A stretch of DNA of 64,000 nucleotides from Opisthorchis felineus (taxonomy: Eukaryota > Platyhelminthes > Trematoda > Opisthorchiida > Opisthorchiidae): the NCBI GenBank assembly GCA_004794785.1, contig SJOL01006610.1, forward strand, positions 96,981-160,980, in the 5' to 3' direction. A program made the position numbers and the translations under genes. Below are positions 34,606 through 46,310 of the stretch, piece after piece; positions within the stretch are counted from its first letter, which is position 1; the number at the start of each line of letters is the position of its first letter. The notes under the pieces were generated by a model. That model saw nothing but the letters and a program-made list of their open reading frames with translations, searched no databases and had not been told where the DNA came from.

Positions 34606-34889
34606 ATAGCAGTTACATATAACAGATTTCTTTTTTTTGCAGGTAGGGTTTGAGTCCAAAACCCAATCGCTTGGAGGTTCGGGAGTTTGTGAAGTTGTCC
34701 TTCATCACTTTGCATGCCTAAATAAGTGTAAGGGTGGCTTAGATTTTGGCTTAGAACCGTTACGACTCAGTACTAACTTCCCGCATACCATTGACTTACT
34801 ACGCACTAAGGATGACACGTCCGTTGGTGGCGAAGTCCGCCACTAGATCGCCCGAGTAACTGACCAGAACAGGGATCAATAACCACCGA
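34606..34889. other. No feature recognised
   Basis: Short frames only. Confidence 0.4.
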
Positions 34890-36095
34890 CGCTCAGTATT
34901 CTCACAATGGAATTGATTTATCGAAAACTACGACGTTTTCGGGTTTACCAATTCATAGTGTGGAATGTCTGTGTACAATGAATTACACTGCAAACTTTCT
35001 ACATGTTTGATTTGTTTAAGTGAGCGAATCTTCAAGGTCATCAATCGCTACCGGCTGTGAATACGTTGCCTAAATTAGTAAGATATCGCGAATTGCCGTA
35101 AAAGGTGAATCGTTTACAATAGACGGAGTTGGCAAATAGTTCTGCAGCTGAAAGACTTCACTGAACTTTATAGAAACTACATATCCTATGTGGATGCAAA
35201 ATGTATGGAGGTGCAACTCCTGTAAATAATTCTTGCTATTTGTATCTGCCTGACTGGTCGAATACCGAATTATGTGCCCAGGGACCTCGATAATTGCTAT
35301 CCCTAATTAGCATCGAGGAAGCCTCATTCATTATTGCGGGATAACTCGTGCCAGGTTTGGGGTACGTAGGGCTTGCAAATGTTTATTGTTCAACAGCAGA
35401 GCGCTCGATTATTATTTGCAAGGTATGACAGGACGGCCATGTCGTCAATTCTAGCGGACAGCTAGACGAACGTAGCTGACGCACATGACTAAGATGCGAG
35501 TCCACGATGCCCCATCAACTTGCCACATGGAACCTGCGTCGATCACACAGGACAGCGTAATCAACTGGCTGGCGCTCGCAGATCCATCTCTATCGGGAAA
35601 GGTCGAAGGTCTAGCTTGGGCAAGAAGAAAAAAGTTGAATTTTATTGGTTGTATTCGTTGGTACATTTGGCCTGCCATGAAGCGTCTGGCCTTCCTGATG
35701 CGCAGTGTTCAGTGAGCTGTTGATATCCTGAAATCAGAAGAAGGTACAGGTTAGGTTATCGAAGTACCACTATGAGTCGGTCGACTGACAAACAGGGAGC
35801 AATACTTACCCTATAGAATGAGCACTTCAGGGGCGGCAATCTCGTATGGGCCTGTTTACACAAGGCCGTCCTCACCGGCTGGTCCGCATTGCGTGATTTC
35901 CTGTAGCTTGATGCCTACTGACTATAACCCTCATGAAATACGAGGCTTACGTGAAATGCATGAGGTCTTATCACCAGACGAACAGTCTGGAGTTGGTGGG
36001 CCATGTAAGAGTCACACAAAACCATTGTCTTTACTTTCATTTAGCTGGCGCTCTACAGCGTTCGTCGTAGTAGCCAGATATTTACTCACGGCTGT
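34890..36095 (-). mobile_element. Unrecognised element with terminal inverted repeats, copy 2 (one end missing)
   Basis: 34890-35110 aligns with the terminal repeats of copy 1 (CTCACAATGGAAT, AAAACTACGACGTTTTC, TTCAAGGTCATCAA, ATCGCGAATTGCCG). The rest aligns in reverse with the copy 1 interior: the single 100-bp unit (35449-35513), the 82-nt intron-like segment (35728-35809), and finally about 36000-36090, matching 27757-27830 with the minus-strand frame KYLATTTNAVERQLNE against KYLATTTNALERQLDE in copy 1. The distal terminal repeat is not found after 36095. Overall identity is lower than between the two ends of copy 1, so the copies are old. The cysteine-rich frame of copy 1 is interrupted by a stop here. 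Confidence 0.75.
35728..35809 (-). other. Conserved 82-nt intron-like segment, copy 2
   Basis: It is the counterpart of 28005-28086, with the same length and the same GTAAGT and TTTCAG ends on the minus strand. Confidence 0.55.
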
Positions 36096-36539
36096 CGATT
36101 AGCCCACCCTTGGAGCCGAAAATACGGACACACACGGACATCCGAGACACACTGTGCTGGGATTCTGTGCTTAGACCCAGGTCAAAATCATGAGTCACCG
36201 ACCGGTTAGAAAGCAAACCTTTGCATTTTCTGGACGTGCCTGGAGCCAAGAACCAAAAATAAATTATTCATATCCGGACTCACCTTTGGGACAAACTTGA
36301 AGAGCATCACCGCAGAGTGGGCAAGCTCCACATCACATCATTCGACATGACATGATACGCGATCCGTTACACACCAGCGGTTGCTGCTAATAGTAGGCCG
36401 GTCACAAAGCACAGAAAAGCCCGAGTCTGTATCCCTAGGCCGCCATCTGGGTTGAGGTGCGGTATCATCAACCACCGTCGGCAGGCCGTCCGTTGCAGAC
36501 GTTGAGCCTTGACGCAGCAGGATTTGCCCCTTAGCAATC
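36096..36539. other. No feature recognised
   Basis: Nothing recognisable between the inverted-repeat element and the first MULE-type copy. Confidence 0.4.
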
Positions 36540-36907
36540 AAGTGCTTAATGATGGCTGTGGCCCTCCTGGGTTCCAGCCCCTAAAGGTTACCCACCAGTC
36601 GGCTCAGTTGTTAACGCATCCCATCAAAAGCTCTCGGCAGTGGCTTTGGAACAAGAGTAAGGTGTACACCTTGTTTCAGTAGGTTGCAACCCGACAGCCC
36701 TTGTTGGCGGATTGGGGAGCAACCCAAGAAAAATTCTACGAAGAATGTTTCTTACTGCTTGGAACCGACTAATACACAAATACAGAGAACAAATGGATAC
36801 AGGGAATCCACATAGCCTGGTGGAAAAGGCGTGTGCATTCTCCAGCACAAGGATCAACCATCTGGGAGCACCTGGGTCTTTGCACCACGAACTATAAGTT
36901 AGTTAAC
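36540..36907 (-). repeat. MULE-type element copy A, 3' part (direct repeat of 38861-39193)
   Basis: About 350 bp align in the same orientation with 38861-39193. Shared landmarks are AATGATGGCTGT, CTGGGTTCCAG, GTGGCTTTGGAACAAG, TACTGCTTGGAACCG and CACCACGAACTATAAGTT. In both copies it lies downstream of the transposase remnants on the minus strand, so it belongs to the same element. Confidence 0.8.
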
Positions 36908-37380
36908 GTATTCATCGGCCACAAGCTGCGGCACTTCACACGGAAGCGTCTCATACTTCATCGGGGACCTGCAGGTACCCAACTCCTCTTTGGTTAGCTG
37001 TCGATTTACCGGAATCCGATCGTGCAAAATCTTAGAAACCCTATGATTGTGTTCAGGGTAATAAGAGATGACTGCGAGATGGATTCTCTGCGTCCTTAGA
37101 CGAAGTCGCACTGGACAACCGGTGCTACACGTAATAATTTTTATTAGAAACACGCTCAGCTCATTCGTGTTCCCCGACTTTTCGCCTGTCTTGCAGGCCG
37201 CCTGATGCATTCGTAGTACACCCATTCATAACGCAAAACAGCGCTGGTGTTTTGATCGCTGGATGAACGCACAAATACCACATGGTTATCCTTCATGTAT
37301 TCATTTGACGTTTTTTTAAACGCCGTGAAGGCTGAAAAGGATACAGCCCCCAATTTCTCAACAAACGTATGTAAAGCCAC
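36899..37380 (-). pseudogene. MULE-type (FAR1/ZSWIM-like) transposase N-terminal region, copy A
   Basis: Two minus-strand frames are collinear. 37156-37380 has NEYMKDNHVVFVRSSSDQN and LRYEWVYYECI. 36899-37225 has ITCSTGCPVRLRLR and PEHNHR (the HNH near 37045-37051), followed by DRIPVNRQLTKEELGT in an overlapping order. A first cysteine after a YxxYxC-like strand, then CxxxC, then HNH, is the FAR1/WRKY-GCM1-type zinc finger at the N-terminus of Mutator-like (MULE) transposases and ZSWIM proteins. It would bind the element ends. The frames need one shift to join, and the catalytic DDE domain is absent in this copy, which passes straight into the 3' repeat at 36907. ATG 37380 is the first available start. 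Confidence 0.68.
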
Positions 37381-37384
37381 TTCT

Positions 37385-37560
37385 GAAGCTATTGCACAGC
37401 AAGTTCAAAGGCGAATGCGCGCCAAAAATTTAGAAAGGAGAATAAGTAAAACAAATTACGAAAAAATGACAGTAGATAAGGCTGATTTTTGGTTTGAGCA
37501 CATGTGCAACAAAATGCAACATTTTCGCGTAAAAGTTTTGTTCCACTCGCGAAGGTAATA
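37385..37560 (-). mobile_element. MULE-type element copy A, 5' flank
   Basis: This segment lies upstream of the transposase N-terminus and aligns with the reverse complement of 27240-27505 and partly with 51840-51925 (TGCAAAATGCAACATTTT). It probably holds the element's terminal region or promoter; its end was not mapped. Confidence 0.6.
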
Positions 37561-38860
37561 ACCGTTCATATGGTTCGATCCTGTACTGCCCGCTGACTGT
37601 GAAAAGTTTTATCTTACTGAAAGAAACACTCCCGGTGGGCGAATAAACAGCCGTCACCTTCAGGCCAACAGCCTGAGGGGGACAGTTCAATGTTAGCGCA
37701 ATCTGAGGACATTGCTCACCCGTATCACAAGGTCTTGTAGGAGGTGATGATAACGTGTAATGGTTGCACCTCACTAGAGGAGATGGATGTGCTCAGCTTT
37801 GCTGTTCTCACTCTAGACCCGGTGGGTTTGTCTGAGACCTGCTGAACATTCCCAGCCGATCGAGGGGTACCTGAACTAGACGTTTTCTGTCTCATGAGAG
37901 TGCATGAGGATGACAGAGGACAAGACGGCGGCTGCACAATTATCACCAAGAAGGAACGGAAACGGGCGGCTAAAGGCAAACTAACTTGCTTAAATATTCA
38001 CGCAATGGTTGCTGGGCCTAAACTATCCTGTAAACCATGGGTGTTGCAAATGGCTATCCTTGTTAAAGACGCCCGGCTGTTTGCATTTCTTTACTCATCC
38101 ATACAGAGTTACAGGTCAATAAACAGTCATCCTTCATATGGGGGGCTTTGTTGCACACAGAAAAAACTGGAACTCGAAAACAACGGCACAGAAGAGCTGC
38201 TGTTATCACTCGGCGGATTCCAGGCTCCATCATCTTGTAGGGGGCCCAACTCAAATTGGGAAAGACACTAGCCCTCTCCTGTTGGCCCTATCTACACACA
38301 TATATTGTCGACAGTTAGCTAATTATAGAATTCTATCTTAGGTAAAGTAACGATAGGCGCATGTGCTTGAACTTTCTACTTTGCTGAGAAATGTCAAAGA
38401 AGCGCGGATTTAGAAAACGCTGAAAGTCCAGTCCGGACAGAATATCCACACCTACCACTGAGTGTGGTTGATCGGTGTGGGCTGGCCCTAGGGGTTTTCT
38501 GTGCGCATGTTGGCAACAACTTGGTATTCACTGACCAGATAGTTCCGGCCTTTTTAGAAAAAGAATCAGGCCGAACTCTGGGTGCAAGTAAGTATTCTTT
38601 TTAATCGTGACTGGTACCAACGGGAACGATACCAATATAATAACAACCAGCTTTCTCATAAGATTGCGACTCCCTTAAATGACAAGCTTGGAAGCGAGTG
38701 CCAAGAACTAGTTTTCAATGGAACGCTGTTCATGCCCAAAGGCTACCCTAGGTGTATTCAATGCAAAATACAGTCCAGGAGTGAGGTGCATACACTAAAG
38801 CGGCACAGGCGCCAGGTTTTGATGGAGAAAGCAAGGGCGTCTGAACAATCAACTGCCTAA
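37561..38860. other. No feature recognised
   Basis: Frames of 84-125 codons on both strands (for example 37894-38271) have no recognisable domain. Confidence 0.4.
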
Positions 38861-39193
38861 TGATGGCTGTAGCCGCCCTGGGTTCCAGTCCCTGAAGCTT
38901 ATTCCCACTGGTTTTTCTTGCTTACACAGGCCGTCAAAAGCTGTCGGCGGTGGCTTTGGAACAAGTTCAAGGGGTACACCCTGTTCCGGTAGGTTTTAAT
39001 CCAACAGTCACCGTTGGTGGCTGTGAAGAATGTTACTTACTGCTTGGAACCGGCTGATCTCTAAATACAGGAAACAATTGGATGCAGGGGGGCCACATCG
39101 TCTGGAAAAAGGCGCATGTGCATTCTCCAGCACAGGTGTCAACCGTCTGGGAGCACCTGTGTGTGCGCACCACGAACTATAAGTTCGTTAACG
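38861..39193 (-). repeat. MULE-type element copy B, 3' part
   Basis: Direct repeat of 36540-36907, with several small insertions and deletions. In copy B it is separated from the N-terminal part by about 970 bp that copy A lacks. Confidence 0.8.
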
Positions 39194-40164
39194 TACATTA
39201 ACCTCACCTTGTTTGTTCTAACACTCTGATATTGCAGCCTTGGGAGTCGCGGCCCTAAGTGCCTCAAAATGAGGGAACATGCATACGTCGTCATTTGATG
39301 GACAACGTTCAGAAGGTAGGGTTTCCCGTCGGTCGCAGTGATATGACTTATGCATTTCAAATCCCAGCATGAGCTATTGGGCTTGCCGGGACACATTCTG
39401 TATGGCAATTTCTGACACCCTATGTCACCTTCTTTATGGCGTGTTCCGATGTACCTGGGTTGTGCACCCAGTTTTTCAGGGGCCGTTCCCATTCTTCAGA
39501 TGGTTGTTGGTCAAACCACCAAAGTGGACCATCCTGGATTGCGCGTGTTCAACCCAATTGCGGGTGATTTGCAGTCAGTTAGCCGTAAGATGAGTGAGCC
39601 TTGCGGTGAAATATGTGCCGGCTGTTCGCAGAGTGTGTCTGCGACCAAAAATATGTAGATGTTATATGATAAATACGTACTTCCTGGTGGCTTTTCTAAT
39701 GTGGAATTAGCACAACATGACTTCGCAACCGAACACTACTGTCGCTGCTTACATTTGTGCCGCCAACTTGTCCAAGACAGAAGTCTTCACTTGATACTGC
39801 CGAACAGCCTGCTTTCCACGAAGGCATACATAACCGAGCGCCCGGTACCCATGCCATCCGCGACCAGGAAGGTACACAGCTTGTGTCTACAGGCCATATA
39901 TTAGTTGCTTTAAAAAACTTACCCGGAACGGTTTGTCTCGCGCGTTCTGTCGACATCTGCTGCATCTGCGAGGCGTCAAAGCAACACTGTCTGCTGCCAT
40001 TTGGAGAAGCATATGTGGCTAAAGTGACCTTCTCCTGACTGCAGTACAAGCACGCGTCTGGTCCACCGAAGTTTTGCTAGGACCAAAGACATATTATCTG
40101 CCACAATAAAACTCAACTACGCAGCACCTACTTAACAGAGCTGGTCGACACTTCCGGCGGTAGC
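39194..40164 (-). pseudogene. MULE-type transposase catalytic region, copy B
   Basis: On the minus strand around 39895-39800 the frame reads HKLCTFLVADGMGTGR and then VMYAFVESRLFGSIK before a stop. This is the pattern of the MULE catalytic core after its first aspartate (short hydrophobic strand, DGxGxG, AFVESE-like). Flanking frames of 117 codons each (39696-40049 and 39139-39492) are plausible remnants in other frames. The latter has ITATDGKPYLLNVVHQM, which I cannot place. The segment is exactly what copy A lacks between its two halves. The protein would cut and rejoin element ends as a DDE nuclease. Frameshifts and stops make it non-functional. Confidence 0.62.
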
Positions 40165-40440
40165 TGTGTATCTCGTGGGTGGTAAAGTTCTTGCCGAATT
40201 TATCGGCCACAAACGGCGTTCCGCACTTCAGCAGGACCCTGCAGGTGCCCAACTCCTCTGCGGTTAGCCGTCGATTTACCGGTAGCCGATCGTACGAAAA
40301 ACTTAGAAAACTTGTGGTTGTGTTCAAGATAATAAAAGGTTACCAAGAGATGGTTTCCCTGCCTCCCTAGACAAGAATGCACTTTACATTCGGTTTTTTA
40401 CGCACTGGTTTTATTAGAAAACACGCTCATCTTATTGGCT
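40165..40440 (-). pseudogene. MULE-type transposase N-terminal region, copy B
   Basis: It aligns as a direct repeat with about 36905-37170 of copy A. Minus-strand frames show VTFYYLEHNHKFSK and, in the next frame, DRLPVNRRLTAEELGTC and FVADKFGKNFTT. These are the HNH end of the FAR1-like finger and the linker that follows it. Upstream sequence corresponding to the first part of the finger is not recognisable past 40440. Confidence 0.66.
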
Positions 40441-43400
40441 TTCTCGATTAAAAGCATTGTGCTTCCAAGAGGCGGCATGATTCTTTGTTTGGCTTTCGCC
40501 AGTCAATTTCTCACCAGACGGCCTACAGGCAATGAGTACATTGCTTCGTGTTGCCAGTGAGAACAAATTACGGCCGAGAAATTGTAGACGTCAATTACGT
40601 TTACTCCGCCGAATATGAGCTACTTGTGGGGCTTACCCATTTTGGTTAGCAGGTGTGATAGACTGGAGAAAATAACAAAAGCGATAACGAAAACTGAAAA
40701 TGGGAAAATCTAATATCCGAGCCAGGGCATTAAAAAAGAAACCTCAGAAGTTAGGACGGACGGAGCGACATATGAAAAACTGTTTAAGAGTCGCTACATT
40801 TCTGTCTCTACAAATACAAATAAAGGCCTTCAAGGACCTGCAAAACCCTCCGTTCTCACTCTTGATTGAAGCTTAAATACTGAGTAGCGTTAACTGCCCT
40901 GGAAGACTCGGCCCAATACTTTATTCGTCAGAATGTCTTAGTGGTCATCGGGTGTCTGATGCTTTCCGGTTAAATTTCCACCGGCGCCAGACCTCAAAAT
41001 GCCAAACATAATCAGACAGCTGAGTCATTTTGACACGTAGCCCTATTCATACACAAAACCACCTTCTTGTCATACACTGTACCGTCTTAATTGTCGCTCA
41101 GCCGTGCTTTATACATGGCTCCCATTTTTACTGTGTACAACGTGATTCTCCGTTTTTGTTGTCTCGATTTTGTGCCCATACCACCTCTCTTGTTTCTGAC
41201 CTTAACGTAAACCGCTCTTCGATCTTGTCATCTAACGTGTTGTTTAAATCAACGCGTGGGTTTCTCGATCTTGTGGTCACCTTGCCTCGAGTCGTTGTGG
41301 ACTCGGATCCCGTTAGGAATTAGCAGTTCCTAAACCGATGTACGGAAGCCGACGTAGTTCCACGATTTAAGTACGGCATTTGGTCGATGAACTTCTATTT
41401 GAAGGGTTTGACTTTCAGGGTTTTCGGCGTGATTCAACCCTGCCCAAGAGATTGCTGCAAACAGTCCACTGTGTTCAAATATCAAGTATCCAGTGGGTCT
41501 CAAAAGTTTGCGCGAATTTAAATTTTTCAACTTTCGAAACCAATATGAACGCGAAGTAGCAAGCCACTTCATAGCCAGGCAAGTAGACTATGCACGTTTA
41601 GAAAATCCACCTAGAAATTCCCTCACTAACATCGTAGCCGCGAAAGCGAATAAAGCTTGTCATCAGTGTTCACAGAAAACGTTTCAGACTGTGAATTCTT
41701 CGCTACCCCCCTCATGTGAAGAAACCGGATAGAATGAAACGCCCCAAATTGTGCTTCAGCTGACTGGAATCTAACCACTGAGTCTTTGAATGTCGCACCC
41801 CTACACGTTGTGATGTCTCACTTTGCAACCGAAAACATCACAGTCTGCTTCATGACACATGGTGGATACAGATAAAATCTATGAAAGATGCCAAAGCCAA
41901 CTCAAAGGTATTTGGGGTCACAGCAGCTACCTTGCATTTGTAGCTGTTCAGCGGGTTAGACCAAAGTGCACTGTAATGACTCATGCTTTGTTGGATAACA
42001 GTTTTGCTACTACTCCACCAAAGGCCGACGTAGCAAGGCAGTTTGACGTGAAACAGGAGTTCTTCAGGTACTTAGCTCTGGGGAAATACATTAGCATATG
42101 TTGTTCTAGTTGTTGCTTGTTGCGCCCCGCTAAACAACGCTATATCCACCACAAATATTCACTGTCAATCCAAAAGTGTTCGCGTTATGGGGCAGTGAGG
42201 CTTGAAACTCTATCAGATGCCCCCGAAGTAAAGAAAATATGATGCCGGACGTGGATGGTCCGTCGGCTGTCCGTTTGTAGCTGTCCGCGCTACGAGCGTT
42301 AAGCAAGTGACGAAACAAGTGGCAAAAATATTTTGCGAGCCTGGATGGTATCTCCTTCAGATTGGTCGGACCCAATTTATCTGGCGTGAGTGAGATGAAG
42401 CAGTTTGTGTTGCAGTCTTGTAGCCTTGCCTCACCTCTAAATGGTGAGCTTGCCGGAAGTTGTTCGATATCTTACCTGGACAAATTTGTACGCGATAAAG
42501 TATCTGTGGGAAATTACAAACCTGCATAGCTTTCTTCACAATCTTCGACTATCATTCTGGGGTCACACAAATGTCGCTTGTTTCTTTTCTCGCCGAAAGT
42601 GTCTTTGACTTCGTCCTCCGGCGACGCTGCGGGCAGTGAACTAATGCATTTTTGGCAAGCTGCCTTAAGTCCATTTGGGATTGCTGGGTAGCGCGCTGGT
42701 TCCATCTGGACGCCCCAATGTCAGATTTGCGAGTTTGAACAATGACCAGATAAGCCCAATCCTTTACGGATGATCCAAGTTAATGGTAGACAAAGGAAAT
42801 ACGCACTTGTATGAAGTCCACACGGAAAAAGTTTGTGCTGCAATTTCGAGATTCGTGGTTTCTGTGCCCACAAGAGGTACAGACAAAGCCAGCACACAGC
42901 GTTTACTTTGTCCCACAGAATCCTTAATGCACGCTTGATCTAAGCAGAGTCCTTCATCGACGATGGACGGATGGTGGCTTGCAATAGCTGATGGCCGCTG
43001 CGGCATGTCAACCCTGGGGCGTTTTTGCAGGGCTAAGGCAAGCACCTACGTAAATTATCCACCAATACTGGCGTCCTGAAATCACATTCAGCAGATGATG
43101 GAGAACGGCAACAATCTGAAAGCATGAGATGTGCGGGTGGTAGGTGAAACAGCATTGCTTAAGTACTTGTGTGAGGGGCAATTAACGTAAAGATGCACCA
43201 TTGGTCAACCATAACCAAGATTGTACGGGAGTCGTTCGAGTGAAGAAAAATGTGCGTGCACGTCGCAACGCCGGACCGTGCGACGGTGGTGTTATATAAT
43301 ACATGCTAAGACAGAGTTGTGTGCAAATATATGGAAACATCACTTACAATACAGCATTTCCAAACAACCTGGAGAGTTAACCGGGCACTAAAATAGACCT

Positions 43401-44340
43401 CGCAGTTGTAGACATCTGCCATGAGCCCAGACTCTGAAAAATTATGGGTACCGTTGGGCCTCACCATCACCACCGTTACTGACAGCATCAACAGATAGGA
43501 ACACCAGTGCTCCACTGTCAAATAATTATGTCAAATTGTTTCATTAATGACCTATACTTGAAATAAATAAATGGGAGAATGGAGTGGGATCTAGGGCTGG
43601 CCTACTGCCGGCGTTGGCAACATCCCATGGGCTTGGAGCTCTGTGAGGCTCTCCAGTCCGAATAAAAGGCATTCTGACAGCTTTCAAAGGCACCATATCG
43701 TCATTAACTGCTTGGCACATGTGCAGTGAAAAGCTATTACACTTGTGGAATATTTATCTTTTCCAACCTTTATTTGTGGACATAAAAGATCTCTAAAACG
43801 TTCACTTAAATTTGCGGCATAAAAGAGTTAAAGTTTTGCCCCGAGATAACGACATGGAGTAAAAATATTGCGGCTACGTGGGCCATCATGCCTCGGGTAT
43901 GTCCGCTTCGTGCGCTTCCAAGTAATCATATTTTAGAAAATAAAAGGTATTGGGTGAGATGCTCCGTCCCGCTAAGGGCCGATGGCCTCCTGTGGTAGCC
44001 ACTCGGATGTGCCAGAATTTTGCACGCGGGCGTGTCCGTTCGCCAACCCATCATCGAACTGTTGTGTGACTGTAGTGGCTGATCAGATGTGTGTCCGGTA
44101 GTTTGATCGAGTGTGTGTCCATCCTTCAACACGTCAGAGAATTGGTGTGCTATGCTTGGGTATGCGATCAGGGTTGTATACGTGACTTCATGGGTCAAAC
44201 CCATTGGGGCTGCATGTGCAAAATACACCTGTGTTCTTACATACGCGTTATCTAAGTTATCTTGAACTTAAAATACCTTCCATCCTATGTTCTGCCAAAT
44301 GGCGGTCAAGGTGATAAAATATTTTCCATCGCCCTTTCAC
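40441..44340. other. No feature recognised (3.9 kb)
   Basis: The longest frames are 127 codons (41859-42242, plus) and 100 codons (43926-44228, minus). None has a domain I recognise, and no repeat partner was seen in the window. Some sequence here may be unique host DNA. Confidence 0.4.
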
Positions 44341-44349
44341 CTTTTCCCT

Positions 44350-45600
44350 CAAACCTGTAATCGTCCCCTACCAGTGGAAGCAATCTATAGCCGTCGTTTC
44401 AAATCCGTATCAAACTACTTCCGACTGCAGGAGGATCCACCATAACCCTCTTCCAATCAGAACCCTTGGATGTCTGGTCAGCGTATTGTTTGCCGTGTTC
44501 CCCCCAGCTAAAAAACTAGCAGATGATGGCAGCCAGCTTTGCTTGTGCGGGACCATCAAAGCGGCCTGCGATATCGGGCTCTTCACGACAATAGTCTATC
44601 TGTTTATCCAAAAAGCTTTTGACTAGGTCCCTCGTGCACTTCAGCTAAGAAACTTCATTCCGCTGGCATCATTAGATCCGTATTTCAGTATTTCACCCCC
44701 TACCTATCTGATAGGACATAAATAACGCAAAATGGAGACAAAAAGTCAACTCTACTATTGATCACTCGTGGAGCCATTCAATGAAGTGGAGTCAATCCCA
44801 ATGAATGTCAACGGCATCAACGCCGTGCCTCATGGTGAGTCATTCCACTTTGCGGACGATATAAAAATCGCCTACGCATTTTACCCCACTACAAAAACTC
44901 TTACCTTTCATCACATCCAACAAAACTTGCTGGTCAAAGCCTCCGTCCCGATGTTATCTTCTACCAAGGTCCAGATAACTTCCTCCTGCGGCTTCTTCCC
45001 AGCTGCCGCATTCACAATTAGTGGCAAACCTGACACCCATTCCACAGAGATCAAAGACCATGACCTCAGGTGATCTAGTACCTTTAGCTTTTCCCTCACT
45101 ATGTCCAATTCTAGGTCGCCTGACGACATATGCTGTGCTATCTAATATTGCGTTGCCTTCGTTTTCGAGACAAAAAGATTGCGATTTGTAAGCAAAGCGT
45201 GCGACAAATCAGGATATTCTCTCCTGCGTTCACTTTCCTTGATACCCCGGCACTTAAAAACGTCCAGCGCTGATTCCCACGGTCCAGCCCTCTCTTCAAC
45301 CGCCTTCGCCACATAATCTTGGGCCCCGAAGCACTACGGCTCAGACGGTTTCAGTAACACCTAACTCTCTTTCACCATCCGTTTCGCCAAAACTACTTAA
45401 AAGCAGACGCTAGGCCAAACGTACATTTACAATATCCCTGTAAACTGCACAACTCCAGAAACCTTTTACTGCACCTTGCAGGTCATACCAATCCACGCTT
45501 CTTCTCAGTATACTATGCTCCCATCTGGAGCGGTCTCCCCAAATAGCTTCAAAATAGCGCACACATCCAAACCTCTCCGAATAGCTTCCCTAATTATGAA
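44350..45600 (+). pseudogene. Jockey/CR1-like LINE reverse transcriptase relic
   Basis: Plus-strand words in order: SVYPKSF..GPSCTSAKKLHSAGII at about 44598-44665 (the AFDxVPHxxLxxKLxxxGI region), YLSDRT..ITQNGDKKSTLLL at 44707-44755 (YLxxRTQxVxxNG), RGAIQ.SG (the GVPQGS region), then HFADDIKIAY with catalytic ADD at about 44852-44875. SCGFFPAAAFTISGKP and EIKDHDLR follow as thumb remnants. A later SYQSTLLLSILCSHLERSPQ-like segment (45490-45540) resembles the C-terminal part. Stops and frame changes are frequent. The C-rich strand bias matches the neighbouring sequence. It would have copied its own RNA at a nicked target. The clade is tentative. Confidence 0.72.
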
Positions 45601-46253
45601 GCTGCTGCCGGCCCAATAATTACCCCTGATCCTCTCTATGAATCGTGTCCGATGAACATTTGAGTTCAACGACTATATACAGCTGGTGGCCAAAAAAGAT
45701 CTCGTTATTATGTTCTGCTGTCTCCCTGATTTGCTTAAAACCACGATTGCCTGTTAAATGCCTGCTTGATCTGAGTGTGCTATGTTACTGGCCTGGCATT
45801 TCCCCGGACAACTTATGCTTCGTTTTAGCCAGGTCCATGCCCTGAACTTCTCCGTCAGCTCTGTCTAATGACTGGTGCCCCTTTTGCCTAGCTCTAACTA
45901 ACATAAACCAAACCGAGTTTCTCAGTCCTACAGCGCAATATACGCCCATAAAATATTGTCTGTCTGAAGAGACGGAATGGATAAAATTCTTTTATGTCTC
46001 CACAACCCATTAAGCACACACAACATCGCCGTGGGCCTCTGCCTAACGTGGTAGCTCACACCAACGCTCCGTCAATGTTTAGCAACAGTGCACACGCTCT
46101 AAACATCTCCGTTCCTTTCCCATTTTCCCGATGGTAGCTGCCGTTTTATTTTTCTCCTCTACACCCCGCATTTTCCAGTGGCTGTTTGCCGTTTGCTTGA
46201 TCAAACCGAGTGAGTTGTTTTACTGGTCCGGCTTCCACCCACCCCCTTGGAAA
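45601..46253. other. C-rich continuation, no gene recognised
   Basis: The C-over-G bias of the preceding LINE relic continues. No further domain words could be read. Confidence 0.4.
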
Positions 46254-46310
46254 AATTTCTGGTGACCGGAGTTCTTTACTTTTGGTAAAGAACTCCGGTC
46301 ACCAGAAATT
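46254..46310. repeat. Perfect 26-bp hairpin with 5-nt loop
   Basis: The arms 46254-46279 and 46285-46310 are perfect reverse complements (each includes GGTGACCGGAGTTCTTTAC or its complement) around the loop TTTTG at 46280-46284. Pairing ends cleanly on both sides. Such a perfect hairpin is unlikely in decayed sequence by chance and implies recent origin or constraint. Confidence 0.95.

Noticed and set aside
41859..42242. 127-codon plus-strand frame as a possible host gene
   Set aside because: No known domain, no splice-site context that I could defend, and no conserved relative in the window.
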